From an uncultured Flavobacteriaceae bacterium (GTDB taxonomy: Bacteria; Bacteroidota; Bacteroidia; Flavobacteriales; Flavobacteriaceae): a stretch of 64,000 nucleotides of DNA. The notes below the pieces were generated by a model. The model made no database searches and was not told the DNA's origin. It worked only from the letters and a program-made list of their open reading frames with translations. The position numbers and the translations under genes were made by a program. Positions 37,818-45,983 of this stretch are shown here, piece by piece; positions within the stretch are counted from its first letter, which is position 1; the number at the start of each line of letters is the position of its first letter. The DNA lies in contig CAJIYH010000006.1 of NCBI GenBank assembly GCA_905181615.1, positions 227,001 to 291,000 of the forward strand, written 5' to 3'.

Positions 37818-38384
37818 TTATTCTGGAGCTGTTTCTTCTTTGACAGCCACTGTACCTGTTAATTTACCTGTCTGAAATTTAGTGAATTCTTTATTGGTAT
37901 CCAATCGGTTTGCCAAGACATTGTATTCTGGCCCAACAAAACGAAACTCACGTTCTGTAAAAATCCAATCGTTAGAAGCATCCCAATAGAGTTGCTCTGT
38001 ATTAAGAATGGAGCCATCGCTAGATGTTAAGCTTACATTTCCGACCAAGTCGATTATCTTAGTACTGTTGTACAGAGTTCCAAAATCAGCCAGCACAATA
38101 TTTTCGTTCATGAATTCATCCAAAAAGGTAACTTTTAGACCTTCAGGGAATTCTGAATAAGGCAAGGAAAGATTGGAGTAATCTAAATACAGAGGAGCCT
38201 GTAGAATGGCTTTTACACGAGTAGAGTCGGTATATACCATTCGGATGTTATAGCCTGTTCCTGCAGGAACTATTTTGTCTGAATCTAAGTTTACGGGTTG
38301 GCTGTTAGACAAATCACAAGAACAAAAAAGGGTTGTCGCAAAAACGACAACCCTTAGTTTATATTTTAACAGATGGCTTAACAT
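37818..38384 (-). CDS. lptC: LPS export periplasmic protein LptC
   Basis: A 188-residue protein with an N-terminal signal and lipobox-like LFCSCDLS, followed by the LptC/OstA-like beta-jellyroll pattern: VKAILQAPLYLDY, EFPEGLKVTFLDE, IIDLVGNVSLTSSDG, LNTEQLYWDASNDWIFTE. LptC receives lipopolysaccharide from the LptBFG transporter and passes it to LptA. Being a lipoprotein rather than having a transmembrane helix is typical in Bacteroidota. It starts directly after the TPR gene ends. Confidence 0.88.
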   Translation of the reverse strand: MLSHLLKYKLRVVVFATTLFCSCDLSNSQPVNLDSDKIVPAGTGYNIRMVYTDSTRVKAILQAPLYLDYSNLSLPYSEFPEGLKVTFLDEFMNENIVLADFGTLYNSTKIIDLVGNVSLTSSDGSILNTEQLYWDASNDWIFTEREFRFVGPEYNVLANRLDTNKEFTKFQTGKLTGTVAVKEETAPE

Positions 38385-39773
38385 TTATAAATTTGGGACA
38401 GTAACACTGGCCCTAATCCAGCAATTAAATTTAATTGAAGTTCCTGCGTTACCCTCTGTAAAGATGTCTGTTTTGGTAGGCGCTCTTCCTTCGTATGATT
38501 GAGCTGCTTTTTCTGCATTTTTCTTTAGAGAAGCCTCTACTTTTCCTGCTTTTCTAGCAACCTTTGCTGCCAACCAGTAAACTGCTCTTTTTTCAAATTG
38601 TGTGTTTCCACAGTCGTTTGCAGAACTAGCATACAAACTTGCAATCATTAAATGAGCTTTTCCCAGGGAAGGCTGATATTTAAGGGCTTTATTGGCGTAA
38701 TTTCTTGCAGTGGACTTTCGACCTCGTGCTTTAAATTCTAATGCGATTTTATATAAAGTTTTTGCTTTTTTATAAGGATCTGTTTCTAGGGAAATAGACT
38801 CTTCATAGTAGCGAAGTGCTTCGTTATTATCTCCTCTTTTATCATTAAGTATTCCGAGATAGTAAGCCGAGTTTGCAGAAGGAGCTAAAGCATGTAATGC
38901 CTCCACGATGGTTACAAATAATGGATCGTCTGAGCATTCCTTCGTTTTCATTCGTGATGCTGCTCTGTTTAACCAAACTGCATCTCCTTTATTTTGTTCA
39001 AAGTTACGTTGATACAATGGAATTAAATTTTCGCAAGATGATTCTTTAGATATGATTGCATCTAAATTTGAAAGAAAAATACCGATGGCTTTGGAGTTTG
39101 TGTCGAATTTCTTTTTGTCTTTTAAATCTTTGTTAGACATTCTGTTTCCATCTGCTTCTTTTTTCAAAATAACATCGAGCTTCATAGAAAGTTTAGTCCC
39201 TTCAAGTTCAAATTTTTCTGAAACTTCTTCATATTTATTAAATAATTTTTCGGGTGTAACTCCAGAAGCTCTAGATTTATATAAATCATACATTGTTTTG
39301 AAGTAGTTATACAATCCCCTTGGGTTTGTAAAACTAGCAATATCTTCGGTAAAGGCTTTGTCAAAAGTGTCATACACTTCTTTGGGGGTTCCAATTTTGT
39401 ATGTAATCATGGTTTGGGCTTTGCTCGCAAGAATACTTCCAACGGCACTCTTTCCTTTTTTGATTGGAAAGTTTTGAATCCATTGATCATAAAGTTTCAT
39501 AAGGTCTTTCACTTCTTGTTGTCTGGCAGCCCCTTCTGATTTTTTTATTCTGTTTTTTAGAATACGTTCTCCGTAGTTATAAATTGCTAAACTAGCTTTT
39601 GGACATTCATAACGAACAGAGATCCAAGGATCATAAGCTGCGTCGTAATTTTTTACTTTTGCCGATTCAACAAAAATAGATAAGTTTTGAACACAAGTTT
39701 CACCCAGTTGTGCACTAACAAAGCTAAAGCTAAGAATGAAAGTTATAATTAAGAAATTGGTTAGAGTTCTCAT
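38385..39773 (-). CDS. Secreted TPR-repeat protein
   Basis: A 462-residue exported protein. A signal peptide is cut near FVSAQ. The N-terminal half is helical; the C-terminal half has recognisable tetratricopeptide repeats (YLGILNDKRGDNNEALRYYEES, LYKIALEFKARGRKSTARNYANKAL, KAHLMIASLYA). It lies between the outer-membrane protein and lptC in a conserved Flavobacteriaceae order. A periplasmic scaffold role in envelope assembly is plausible but unproven. It is 15 bases after the outer-membrane protein gene. Confidence 0.8.
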   Translation of the reverse strand: MRTLTNFLIITFILSFSFVSAQLGETCVQNLSIFVESAKVKNYDAAYDPWISVRYECPKASLAIYNYGERILKNRIKKSEGAARQQEVKDLMKLYDQWIQNFPIKKGKSAVGSILASKAQTMITYKIGTPKEVYDTFDKAFTEDIASFTNPRGLYNYFKTMYDLYKSRASGVTPEKLFNKYEEVSEKFELEGTKLSMKLDVILKKEADGNRMSNKDLKDKKKFDTNSKAIGIFLSNLDAIISKESSCENLIPLYQRNFEQNKGDAVWLNRAASRMKTKECSDDPLFVTIVEALHALAPSANSAYYLGILNDKRGDNNEALRYYEESISLETDPYKKAKTLYKIALEFKARGRKSTARNYANKALKYQPSLGKAHLMIASLYASSANDCGNTQFEKRAVYWLAAKVARKAGKVEASLKKNAEKAAQSYEGRAPTKTDIFTEGNAGTSIKFNCWIRASVTVPNL

Positions 39774-39788
39774 GATAATATAATTAAG

Positions 39789-41045
39789 TTAATTAAATTT
39801 TCTTTTTATAAACCAGATATCATTTAGGGATAAGCCTATGATTAAATTCCAATAGGATTCCTCAATAAGACCATTGTTTTTACTTCCGCGTTTACCAAAT
39901 TCAAGACCAATGTTTGCATTTGAATATCCTGCCATGGGTAAACTTACTCCAAAAGATATGCCAGTTTCTTTAAGCGGCTGATTGTTGAACAACACACCAG
40001 TGTCTTCTGAACGATATCCTGCGCGGTATACGATTCGTTTCCAGTAACTGGTAAATGAACTATAGTCTGGCAAATAAAACCCTCCCAAAGAGAGGCGATT
40101 TGCATTTGCATACGTTATGTTGTCGAGCGATATAAAGTTATTTACATAAAGACCTGAATTACGAACTGTATATTGTCCACCAATAAGCCATTTTTTTTCT
40201 TTAGATATTCCCAGTCCAAATGAAAATTGATTTCCTAAAGAGATCTTGGTCTCTTTCAAGTTGAAAGCTTCTAAGTCTACATTTTCAAAATCACCTAAAT
40301 TTTCGGTAGTAATAGATCTAGTGAAAAAAACACTTTCATTTGAAGAGGTTAAACTATTACTAGGAACGTAGAATACCATTGCATCTAGGCGAATTTTGTC
40401 TTTTAGAGGTATTTTCAATTGAGTTGCAAAGCGGTAATTGAAACCAACTAAAGAAGATGTTTTGTTATAAAAAGATCCATAGTCTATGTTTTGCTCCTGT
40501 CTTGATGACTCGTTTTTAATTTTCCCAAAATTATAATTAGCGCTTACACCAAAATTTAAAAAGCTAAAAACTTTAAACCCAACAGTAAAAAAAGTTTGAT
40601 TTAAGCCCCCGGAACCTTCATTTTGATTGACAACATTATTAATATCGTCTCCTTGAATTACAGATTGCAAGCGATATCCAACCGAAGTAGCCGGTAAAAT
40701 ACCAAATCCGAAAGTGAACTTTTTAGTAGGAATTGCGACTATAAAATAATCAAGAGATGCGGAAGCTATGGTCTCGTTAGTTTCATTAGAAGATAATTGT
40801 GTGCTTTTGTAATTCAACCCAAGGCTGTAGGTTACTAATTTAAGGTCACCAAAACTCGCTGGATTATTTAGGTTAGCGTGCAGGGAGTCTGAATAAATAT
40901 CAAGACCACCCATATGCCTGTTTATAGCGTTACCTTTAAATGCTAGTTCGCCTAGACCTCCTATAGAATAGGGAGACGAGGTGTTACTTTGGCCGAAAAT
41001 AAAAGAAGACACTGTAAGGAATATTAAAAAGTATTTATATTTCAA
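39789..41045 (-). CDS. Outer-membrane beta-barrel protein
   Basis: A 418-residue exported protein: a signal peptide (cut near IFGQ), a start typical for flavobacterial porin-like proteins (SPYSIGGLGELAFKGNA, NRHMGGLDIYSDS), alternating amphipathic strands throughout, and an aromatic C-terminal strand. It resembles the FadL-like/PorV-like transport proteins in overall pattern, but the substrate is not evident. It overlaps coaX by four bases and precedes the TPR protein. Confidence 0.75.
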   Translation of the reverse strand: MKYKYFLIFLTVSSFIFGQSNTSSPYSIGGLGELAFKGNAINRHMGGLDIYSDSLHANLNNPASFGDLKLVTYSLGLNYKSTQLSSNETNETIASASLDYFIVAIPTKKFTFGFGILPATSVGYRLQSVIQGDDINNVVNQNEGSGGLNQTFFTVGFKVFSFLNFGVSANYNFGKIKNESSRQEQNIDYGSFYNKTSSLVGFNYRFATQLKIPLKDKIRLDAMVFYVPSNSLTSSNESVFFTRSITTENLGDFENVDLEAFNLKETKISLGNQFSFGLGISKEKKWLIGGQYTVRNSGLYVNNFISLDNITYANANRLSLGGFYLPDYSSFTSYWKRIVYRAGYRSEDTGVLFNNQPLKETGISFGVSLPMAGYSNANIGLEFGKRGSKNNGLIEESYWNLIIGLSLNDIWFIKRKFN

Positions 41046-41770
41046 AGTTGTTTTTTGTTGAGTTCTAAGATATAATCCAAACCTTTCACCAAAAAATTAG
41101 GATGGGCAAATATGGGGTTTTTTAATCGTTTAGACAACTGCAAGCAGTCTCCACCTGTTAAAATTATTGTTAAATTCTTGTATTTTTTTCTAAAATACTC
41201 AATTTGACCAGTAATTTCATAAAAAACTCCTTGAAAAACTCCCACCTGAATAGATGTTTTAGTGTCATCCCCTATGCGTTTATCGGTCATTTCGTTTTCA
41301 ACCAGAGGTAACTTCCCGGTAAATTCTTTTAAGCCTTTATAACGTATATTATAACCTGGAGAAATAATGCCCCCTATGTAGGTATTGTCCTGTTTTAGAA
41401 TGTCGAAAGTAATACAACTCCCAATATCTACTATTAAAACATTTTGATTTGGATACATTTTTGATGCAGCGGCAACAAGACCAACTCGATCTGTACCTAG
41501 CATTTTTGGTGTTTTATATTCACTTTGAAAAGGAAAACGCCAAGAACTTGACAATTTAAAAATTATTTTTGACTCAAAGATGTTGCTTAAAAAACCCCAA
41601 TCTAAGCCCCGGACGTCACAAATCAGAACAGAACTAATCTGAGGATATTCAGCATGGATTACCTTAAAATTCTGATATATAGGGTCCACATGTTTGGTTA
41701 AGACCAATGCTCCTGCCTCAAAAAAAGCAAGCTTTATTGCACTATTACCTGCATCAATAATCAAATTCAT
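41042..41770 (-). CDS. coaX: Type III pantothenate kinase CoaX
   Basis: A 242-residue ASKHA-fold kinase phosphorylating pantothenate, the first step of coenzyme A synthesis. Motifs are LIIDAGNSAIKLAF (phosphate 1), GTDRVGLVAAA (substrate loop), VDIGSCITFDIL (phosphate 2), and GGIISPGYNIR. It is the first gene of the long minus-strand run that includes lptC and the PpiD-like foldase. A divergent tRNA-Phe lies upstream. Confidence 0.93.
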   Translation of the reverse strand: MNLIIDAGNSAIKLAFFEAGALVLTKHVDPIYQNFKVIHAEYPQISSVLICDVRGLDWGFLSNIFESKIIFKLSSSWRFPFQSEYKTPKMLGTDRVGLVAAASKMYPNQNVLIVDIGSCITFDILKQDNTYIGGIISPGYNIRYKGLKEFTGKLPLVENEMTDKRIGDDTKTSIQVGVFQGVFYEITGQIEYFRKKYKNLTIILTGGDCLQLSKRLKNPIFAHPNFLVKGLDYILELNKKQL

Positions 41771-41822
41771 AGTTCAAATTCGTTTCTGCTAAAATAAACA
41801 ATAAGAAATTTAGATAAAATGT

Positions 41823-41853
41823 TTTGTGGGAAATAAAAAGGAAGTTATATTTG
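41823..41853 (+). promoter_or_regulatory. Promoter of tRNA-Phe
   Basis: TTTG at 41823-41826, a 19-base spacer, and TATATTTG at 41846-41853, a full match to the Bacteroidota promoter, ending 13 bases before the mature tRNA. Confidence 0.8.
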
Positions 41854-41866
41854 CAGCCATCTAAAC

Positions 41867-41942
41867 GGTACCTTAGCTCAGTTGGTAGAGCAATGGACTG
41901 AAAATCCATGTGTCCCTGGTTCGATTCCTGGAGGTACCACCA
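41867..41942 (+). tRNA. tRNA-Phe (GAA)
   Basis: A 76-base cloverleaf: acceptor arm GGTACCT/AGGTACC, D arm GCTC/GAGC, anticodon arm ATGGA/TCCAT with loop CTGAAAA (anticodon GAA), T arm CCTGG/CCTGG with loop TTCGATT, discriminator A, and an encoded CCA end. Confidence 0.97.
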
Positions 41943-41943
41943 T

Positions 41944-41979
41944 CCCTAACTAATTTATAATCAATTAGTTAGGGTTTTT
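41944..41979 (+). terminator. Intrinsic terminator after tRNA-Phe
   Basis: Perfect 12-base arms CCCTAACTAATT (41944-41955) and AATTAGTTAGGG (41963-41974), loop TATAATC, then TTTTT. Confidence 0.92.
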
Positions 41980-42298
41980 ATTTTACATTAATATAGTACT
42001 CAAACCACTTTTTTAACTAGTTGTTATTCAGTATTTTAGAAATTACAGTTGTTCTTACTGATTCTAAAGGTGATGATTTTGGTTTCCAATACCATAAATG
42101 TGTTTGAAAAGAAACTCTACTCAACAAATTTGAATTATTAGAAACTCATTGTAATCATTCAATAAGAGTTAACTAAATTAGGTTAAGATTCTTAGAATAA
42201 AATTTTTCTTACAATTATTATTTTGTAGATTTATTAAACTAAATGTATATGACTAATGAGACTAATAAATAAATAATAATTAGGGTATATCTTGTAAT
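41980..42298. other. AT-rich intergenic region upstream of Kelch-like gene
   Basis: About 320 bases with no supported gene. I see no perfect promoter; TATATCTTG just before the next gene is a near miss of the -7 consensus. Confidence 0.5.
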
Positions 42299-43486
42299 AT
42301 GATTCGACTATATATTTTATTATTATTTACTTTCAATTCTTTGTTTGGTCAATTATCAAAGACAAATGACTCTGTCATTTTCAATTTTGATAATAAAAAA
42401 TATTATTTTGGAGCCTTTAATGAAGTTTATTTGATTCAAAATGATTCACTCATCAGAATCGATAAGTCTATAGACTCAAGAATTACAATCAATTCTTATA
42501 TTTTTGAATCAAATGATACTGTAATTAAGTATGGAGGATATGGATTTTGGTCACAACGAAACTTCATGTTCTATTTCGACAACTCTTCTCTTGAATGGGA
42601 ATGGTATAAAACAATTTCTAATGATCAAATACATGGTAGTTTTTCAGGTTTTCAAAACTACAATGTAGAATCAATATTGTTTTATGGAGGGGAAAAAGTT
42701 AATCCAGAAAATAAACTACAACAAATAAGATCAAAAGAAATTGTGGAATTCAATTTTGAAACCCGAGAATTAAATAACATTGGAGATTTAGAGTTTAATT
42801 TTGAGTCAAAGAAACTATTTTATTCTGGTGAAGAATACTCAGTATTCTATGATCAAGAATTCGTCTATAGAGTAAACCCTTTTTTAAACAAGATATTTAA
42901 ACATTACAAACCTACCGTAATTAATAATCTACTTGATGTAAGTTACTCCCCTGAAAAAAAATCTTTTATAATCAAGAAAACTTTAACCAAATCGGGAGAA
43001 ATTGAGACAATTCTTTTATCTGATAACTTTTTAATTCAACCTATTGAATCTTTCAGTTTATATAATAAACCATTCAGATTAAAATTGAATTACATTTTAA
43101 TTACAATTGTGTTAGTTTTTTTAATTGTTTTATACAGTAAGAACATTAATAAAACTCTTATTAACTACCGATCTATTCAACACAAAAAATCATCATATAA
43201 TTTTGATACTGATGATATTAAACTACTAAAATCACTTATTCTTAACAAGGATATCAGTTTTATTTCTGTTTTAGAAACATACAGTAATACCGAATTATCT
43301 TATGGTCATAACACTCGAATAACAAATGAAAAATTAGATAAGTTAACCATTCGTTTGAAATCGATTTTTAAATTAAAACATGAACCAATCATTAAAAATA
43401 AATCTAAAGTAGACAAAAGACAAAAAGTTGTTTTATTATCTGATGAATTCAGGAGTATTTCAAAAAATATAAAAATTAAACCTTAA
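42299..43486 (+). CDS. Kelch-like extracytoplasmic sensor with one membrane helix
   Basis: A 395-residue protein of unrecognised family. A signal peptide (cut near LFGQ) is followed by about 230 residues with Kelch-like strands and turns (IKYGGYGFWSQRNFMFYF with WEWYKTIS, and ILFYGGEKVNPE). One membrane helix lies at about residues 264-283 (YILITIVLVFLIVLY). The last 110 residues are cytosolic, basic and helical with a possible winged-helix pattern (DIKLLKSLIL, KLDKLTIRLKSIF, RQKVVLLSDEF). The layout suggests an outside sensor joined to an inside DNA- or protein-binding domain, which is inference. It stands alone, flanked by tRNA-Phe and the small RNA locus. Its AT content is even higher than that of its neighbours. 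Confidence 0.65.
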   Translation: MIRLYILLLFTFNSLFGQLSKTNDSVIFNFDNKKYYFGAFNEVYLIQNDSLIRIDKSIDSRITINSYIFESNDTVIKYGGYGFWSQRNFMFYFDNSSLEWEWYKTISNDQIHGSFSGFQNYNVESILFYGGEKVNPENKLQQIRSKEIVEFNFETRELNNIGDLEFNFESKKLFYSGEEYSVFYDQEFVYRVNPFLNKIFKHYKPTVINNLLDVSYSPEKKSFIIKKTLTKSGEIETILLSDNFLIQPIESFSLYNKPFRLKLNYILITIVLVFLIVLYSKNINKTLINYRSIQHKKSSYNFDTDDIKLLKSLILNKDISFISVLETYSNTELSYGHNTRITNEKLDKLTIRLKSIFKLKHEPIIKNKSKVDKRQKVVLLSDEFRSISKNIKIKP

Positions 43487-43780
43487 AATCACTTATGTTA
43501 GATTCAACAGAAGTTGTGTATTCCTATAATTCACACTTAACAAATTAGAAAAATACACTTTGAATTAAAATCTACTTTCTTGGAATCATAATATAATCTT
43601 ATTATTTCCATTAGTTTCAAAAAGTCTTTCTCATTAATTATGTATTTTGATTTATTTAACCAAAACACGTAATTAGACTTTTTTTATTAAAAAATATTAT
43701 CGTTATTTTTTTAATTATTTAATATACAGATAATTAACTCATTATGTTGTTGTTTTTAAGGTTTATTAAAGTTGTCTGAA
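43487..43780. other. AT-rich gap before the small RNA
   Basis: About 290 bases after the Kelch-like gene; very AT-rich, with no gene, tRNA or hairpin that I can support. Confidence 0.5.
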
Positions 43781-43782
43781 AT

Positions 43783-43890
43783 AAAAAAAGCCCTCCAAAT
43801 CATTGGAAAGCTTCTCACTGGTTTTCTACAAACCTCTTGCATTTTCATGCAAGCAACACAACTTCTTTTCTCTGAAGTAGAGTAATTTTT
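43783..43890 (-). ncRNA. Candidate structured small RNA
   Basis: The minus strand encodes about 108 bases forming four successive hairpins, written 5' to 3' on that strand: ACTTC/GAAGT; CTTGCAT-GAAA-ATGCAAG (seven perfect pairs closed by a GAAA tetraloop); GGTTT/AAACC; and a terminator with 11-pair arms AAGCTTTCCAA (43813-43803) and TTGGAGGGCTT (43798-43788), loop TGAT, then seven U. Two of the 11 pairs are G-U, which pair only in RNA from the minus strand, supporting the direction. A consensus promoter lies just upstream. A short frame starting MKMQEVCRKP overlaps but would read through the terminator. I do not recognise a named RNA family. Confidence 0.72.
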
Positions 43891-43895
43891 ATGCT

Positions 43896-43930
43896 CAAAG
43901 ATACAAATTTCCTTTAAACAGACTGCCAAA
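43896..43930 (-). promoter_or_regulatory. Promoter of the candidate small RNA
   Basis: On the minus strand TTTG (43930-43927), a 23-base spacer, then TATCTTTG (43903-43896), matching TTG-N17-23-TAnnTTTG. Transcription would start near 43890. Confidence 0.7.
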
Positions 43931-44037
43931 AAATATTATTCGTAAACTATTGTAATCATTTTGCCAACGCAAGCTGGTTTTCGCGCGCCTTTCGTTTCAA
44001 AAGTCACTTTCCAAACAATCTTAAGACTATTTAACTT

Positions 44038-44332
44038 TTAATCTTCAATACTTTCGACTTGAACTATGCCTCTCAAAAAAGAACTTTCTACGACAGGGTA
44101 TGGAAAACGAAATTCCTCAAGGCCAAAATTATATGCCATTTTAAGGGAATCAAAGCGATCGACATAAAGCCATGAGTAATTGTTAACTTGTAGGGTGACT
44201 CTTTTTCGTCGCGTTGCTTGTCTACATGAATCCATTGGTAGTATTTGGTTGCTGCAGCAAAATGGTCTATCATTTCTTGCTCAACCTCGAGCCAAGTAGA
44301 GATTTGAATTCACTGAAATCTTTTAAGATCAT
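44038..44332 (-). pseudogene. Broken MaoC-like acyl dehydratase gene
   Basis: Three frame segments assemble into part of a MaoC/hotdog-fold (R)-hydratase. ATG at 44332 begins ILKDFSEFKSLLG; after a frame change, ISTWLEVEQEMIDHF, AAATKYYQWIHVDKQR and LTITHGFMSIALIP follow, containing the family motif (FA..T.D.QWIH.D and I.HGF); after a second frame change with a short deletion, MAYNFGLEEFRFPYPV and SFLRGIVQVESIED continue until a stop at 44038. The last 30-40 residues expected in this family are absent. It lies beside the electron-transfer flavoprotein genes, consistent with a former role in acyl-CoA metabolism. Confidence 0.75.
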
Positions 44333-44380
44333 TAGGTTATGTTTTAGATTTGGTTGAGGGTGGGTACTATTTATATTAGG

Positions 44381-45025
44381 TCATTCGAATTGCTTAAAGA
44401 TTAGGTCATTCATGATATTAGCATGCATTTCTATATTTTCTTTTGTAAATGGAGAAATACCATACTCTGACTCTAGAGTTTGAGCTAGAACAAAAAAACT
44501 ACTGGTTGCTCCAAACATAATACTAACAAAATTAGCTACTGGAATGGACTTAAATTCTTCTAAACCTTTACTCTCAAAAATTGGTTTATGGCTGAACCAA
44601 ACTACCGGCATTAATAAATGTTGACTTACAAAATCATAACGCCAAGATTTTCTACCCATTTCCTGAAGTAAAATTTTATACATCGATGGAAATTCAGCCA
44701 TCAAATACAAATAATGTTTTGTAAATGCCTTAAGCAAGTCTAAGCCGTTAAGGTCTTTATTCAACAACCGAACTTCTTCATAGCGTTGCATGATCTCTTT
44801 AGACAAGTGAATTATAGATTGTTTCCATAAATCTTCTTTATTCTCGAAGTGGTAACTAATCAATGGAGTGGTAACTCCTACCCTAGAAGCTACCTCTTTA
44901 AGCTGTGCTCCTTCGAAACCAAATTCAGAAAAAATATCTAAAGCAGCCTCGAGCAAAACTTGCTTATCGAGCTTCTCTGAAGCAACTGGCCTTCCTCTTT
45001 TTCTTTTTGTATTCAAACTACTCAT
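44381..45025 (-). CDS. TetR-family transcriptional regulator
   Basis: A 214-residue repressor-type protein. Residues about 20-66 form the TetR helix-turn-helix (LLEAALDIFSEFGFEGAQLKEVA, VGVTTPLISYHFENKEDLW) after a basic N-terminal arm (KRKRGRPVAS). The rest is an all-helical ligand-binding domain with no recognisable ligand class. It is divergent from the electron-transfer flavoprotein genes, with repeats in the shared 190-base region, so it probably regulates them and itself. A lipid- or acyl-CoA-type inducer would fit the target genes, but this is inference. Confidence 0.9.
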   Translation of the reverse strand: MSSLNTKRKRGRPVASEKLDKQVLLEAALDIFSEFGFEGAQLKEVASRVGVTTPLISYHFENKEDLWKQSIIHLSKEIMQRYEEVRLLNKDLNGLDLLKAFTKHYLYLMAEFPSMYKILLQEMGRKSWRYDFVSQHLLMPVVWFSHKPIFESKGLEEFKSIPVANFVSIMFGATSSFFVLAQTLESEYGISPFTKENIEMHANIMNDLIFKQFE

Positions 45026-45038
45026 AAATATATCTTTG
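45007..45038 (+). promoter_or_regulatory. Candidate promoter of the etf genes
   Basis: TTG at 45007-45009, a 21-base spacer and TATCTTTG at 45031-45038. The upstream half lies inside the divergent TetR gene. It would give a leader of about 170 bases before etfB. Confidence 0.6.
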
Positions 45039-45081
45039 TAGCTTATTTTTTGTTACTATAATAATTTTTTAAAAAATTAAA

Positions 45082-45109
45082 ATTAAATTGAAATTAAATT
45101 GAAATTTAA
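45082..45109. repeat. Tandem 11-base repeat and palindrome, possible TetR operator
   Basis: ATTAAATTGAA occurs twice in tandem (45082-45092, 45093-45103). TTAAATT-GA-AATTTAA (45094-45109) is a perfect palindrome overlapping the second copy. It lies between the TetR gene and etfB, downstream of the predicted etf start, where a bound repressor could block transcription. It is AT-only apart from two G, so chance cannot be excluded. Confidence 0.45.
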
Positions 45110-45215
45110 TAAAATTTTTGTCATTTTTGTATAAAATAGTCACGTATTATTTTTTTTACGTTTTAATGCAAAATACTAGAACTAAATCTAAAAAGAAACT
45201 TATTAAAGGAATTAT

Positions 45216-45962
45216 ATGAAAATCTTAGTTTGTATTAGTAATGTACCCGATACTACATCAAAAATAAATTTTGTTGAATCAGATACAAAATTTGATACTC
45301 AAGGAGTACAATTCATTATTAATCCTAATGATGAATTTGGACTAACCCGAGCCGTTTGGTTACAACAAAAACAACAGGCAGAAGTTACTGTTCTTACTGT
45401 AGGAGATATTAGTTGTGAACCAATTCTTAGAAAATGTCTTGCTATTGGTGCCGACAAAGCAATTCGAGTGGATGCAACTGCAACAGATGGATTTTTTGTT
45501 GCCAAACAAATTGCTTCTGTTTGCGAAAAAGGGTCTTACGACCTGGTAATTGCAGGAAGAGAATCTATTGACCATAACGGTTCAATGGTTCCTGGATTAG
45601 TAGCTGGTATGTTAGAGTATGAATACATCACAAACTGTATTTCTTTAGAAGTTGAAAACGGTCAAGCAATAGCTGCGCGAGAAATTGACGGTGGTAAAGA
45701 AATTGTTACCAGTGAATTACCCTTGGTTCTTGGAGCTCAAAAAGGATTGGTTGAAGAGTCTGATTTAATTATTCCTAATATGAGAGGAATTATGCAGGCT
45801 AGAAAAAAACCTCTTGATGTTATTCCTCCAATAGATGCAGTTGCATCATCAAAGGTTACTTCTTTTGAAAAACCCGCTGCTAAAGGAGCAGTTAAATTAG
45901 TTGATGCCGAAGATATAGACACCTTAATCGATTTACTTCATAACGAAGCAAAAGTTATATAA
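45216..45962 (+). CDS. etfB: Electron transfer flavoprotein, beta subunit
   Basis: A 248-residue FixA/EtfB subunit. ILVCISNVPDTTSKINF at the N-terminus, NPNDEFGLTRAVWL, and the signature VIAGRESIDHNGSMVPGLVAGML (AMP-binding loop region) are characteristic. With EtfA it accepts electrons from acyl-CoA dehydrogenases and hands them to ETF:quinone oxidoreductase. It is 21 bases before etfA and follows a long leader that contains possible TetR operator repeats. Confidence 0.95.
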   Translation: MKILVCISNVPDTTSKINFVESDTKFDTQGVQFIINPNDEFGLTRAVWLQQKQQAEVTVLTVGDISCEPILRKCLAIGADKAIRVDATATDGFFVAKQIASVCEKGSYDLVIAGRESIDHNGSMVPGLVAGMLEYEYITNCISLEVENGQAIAAREIDGGKEIVTSELPLVLGAQKGLVEESDLIIPNMRGIMQARKKPLDVIPPIDAVASSKVTSFEKPAAKGAVKLVDAEDIDTLIDLLHNEAKVI

Positions 45963-45983
45963 CCCCTTTTTAAAAAATAAATT

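Noticed and set aside
43500-43780. Possible further small RNA or gene
   Set aside because: Very AT-rich with stops in all frames and no strong hairpin.
43760-43860. Short protein frame MKMQEVCRKP... on the minus strand
   Set aside because: It runs through the terminator stem and past the poly-U tract, so the structured RNA explains the conserved-looking sequence better.
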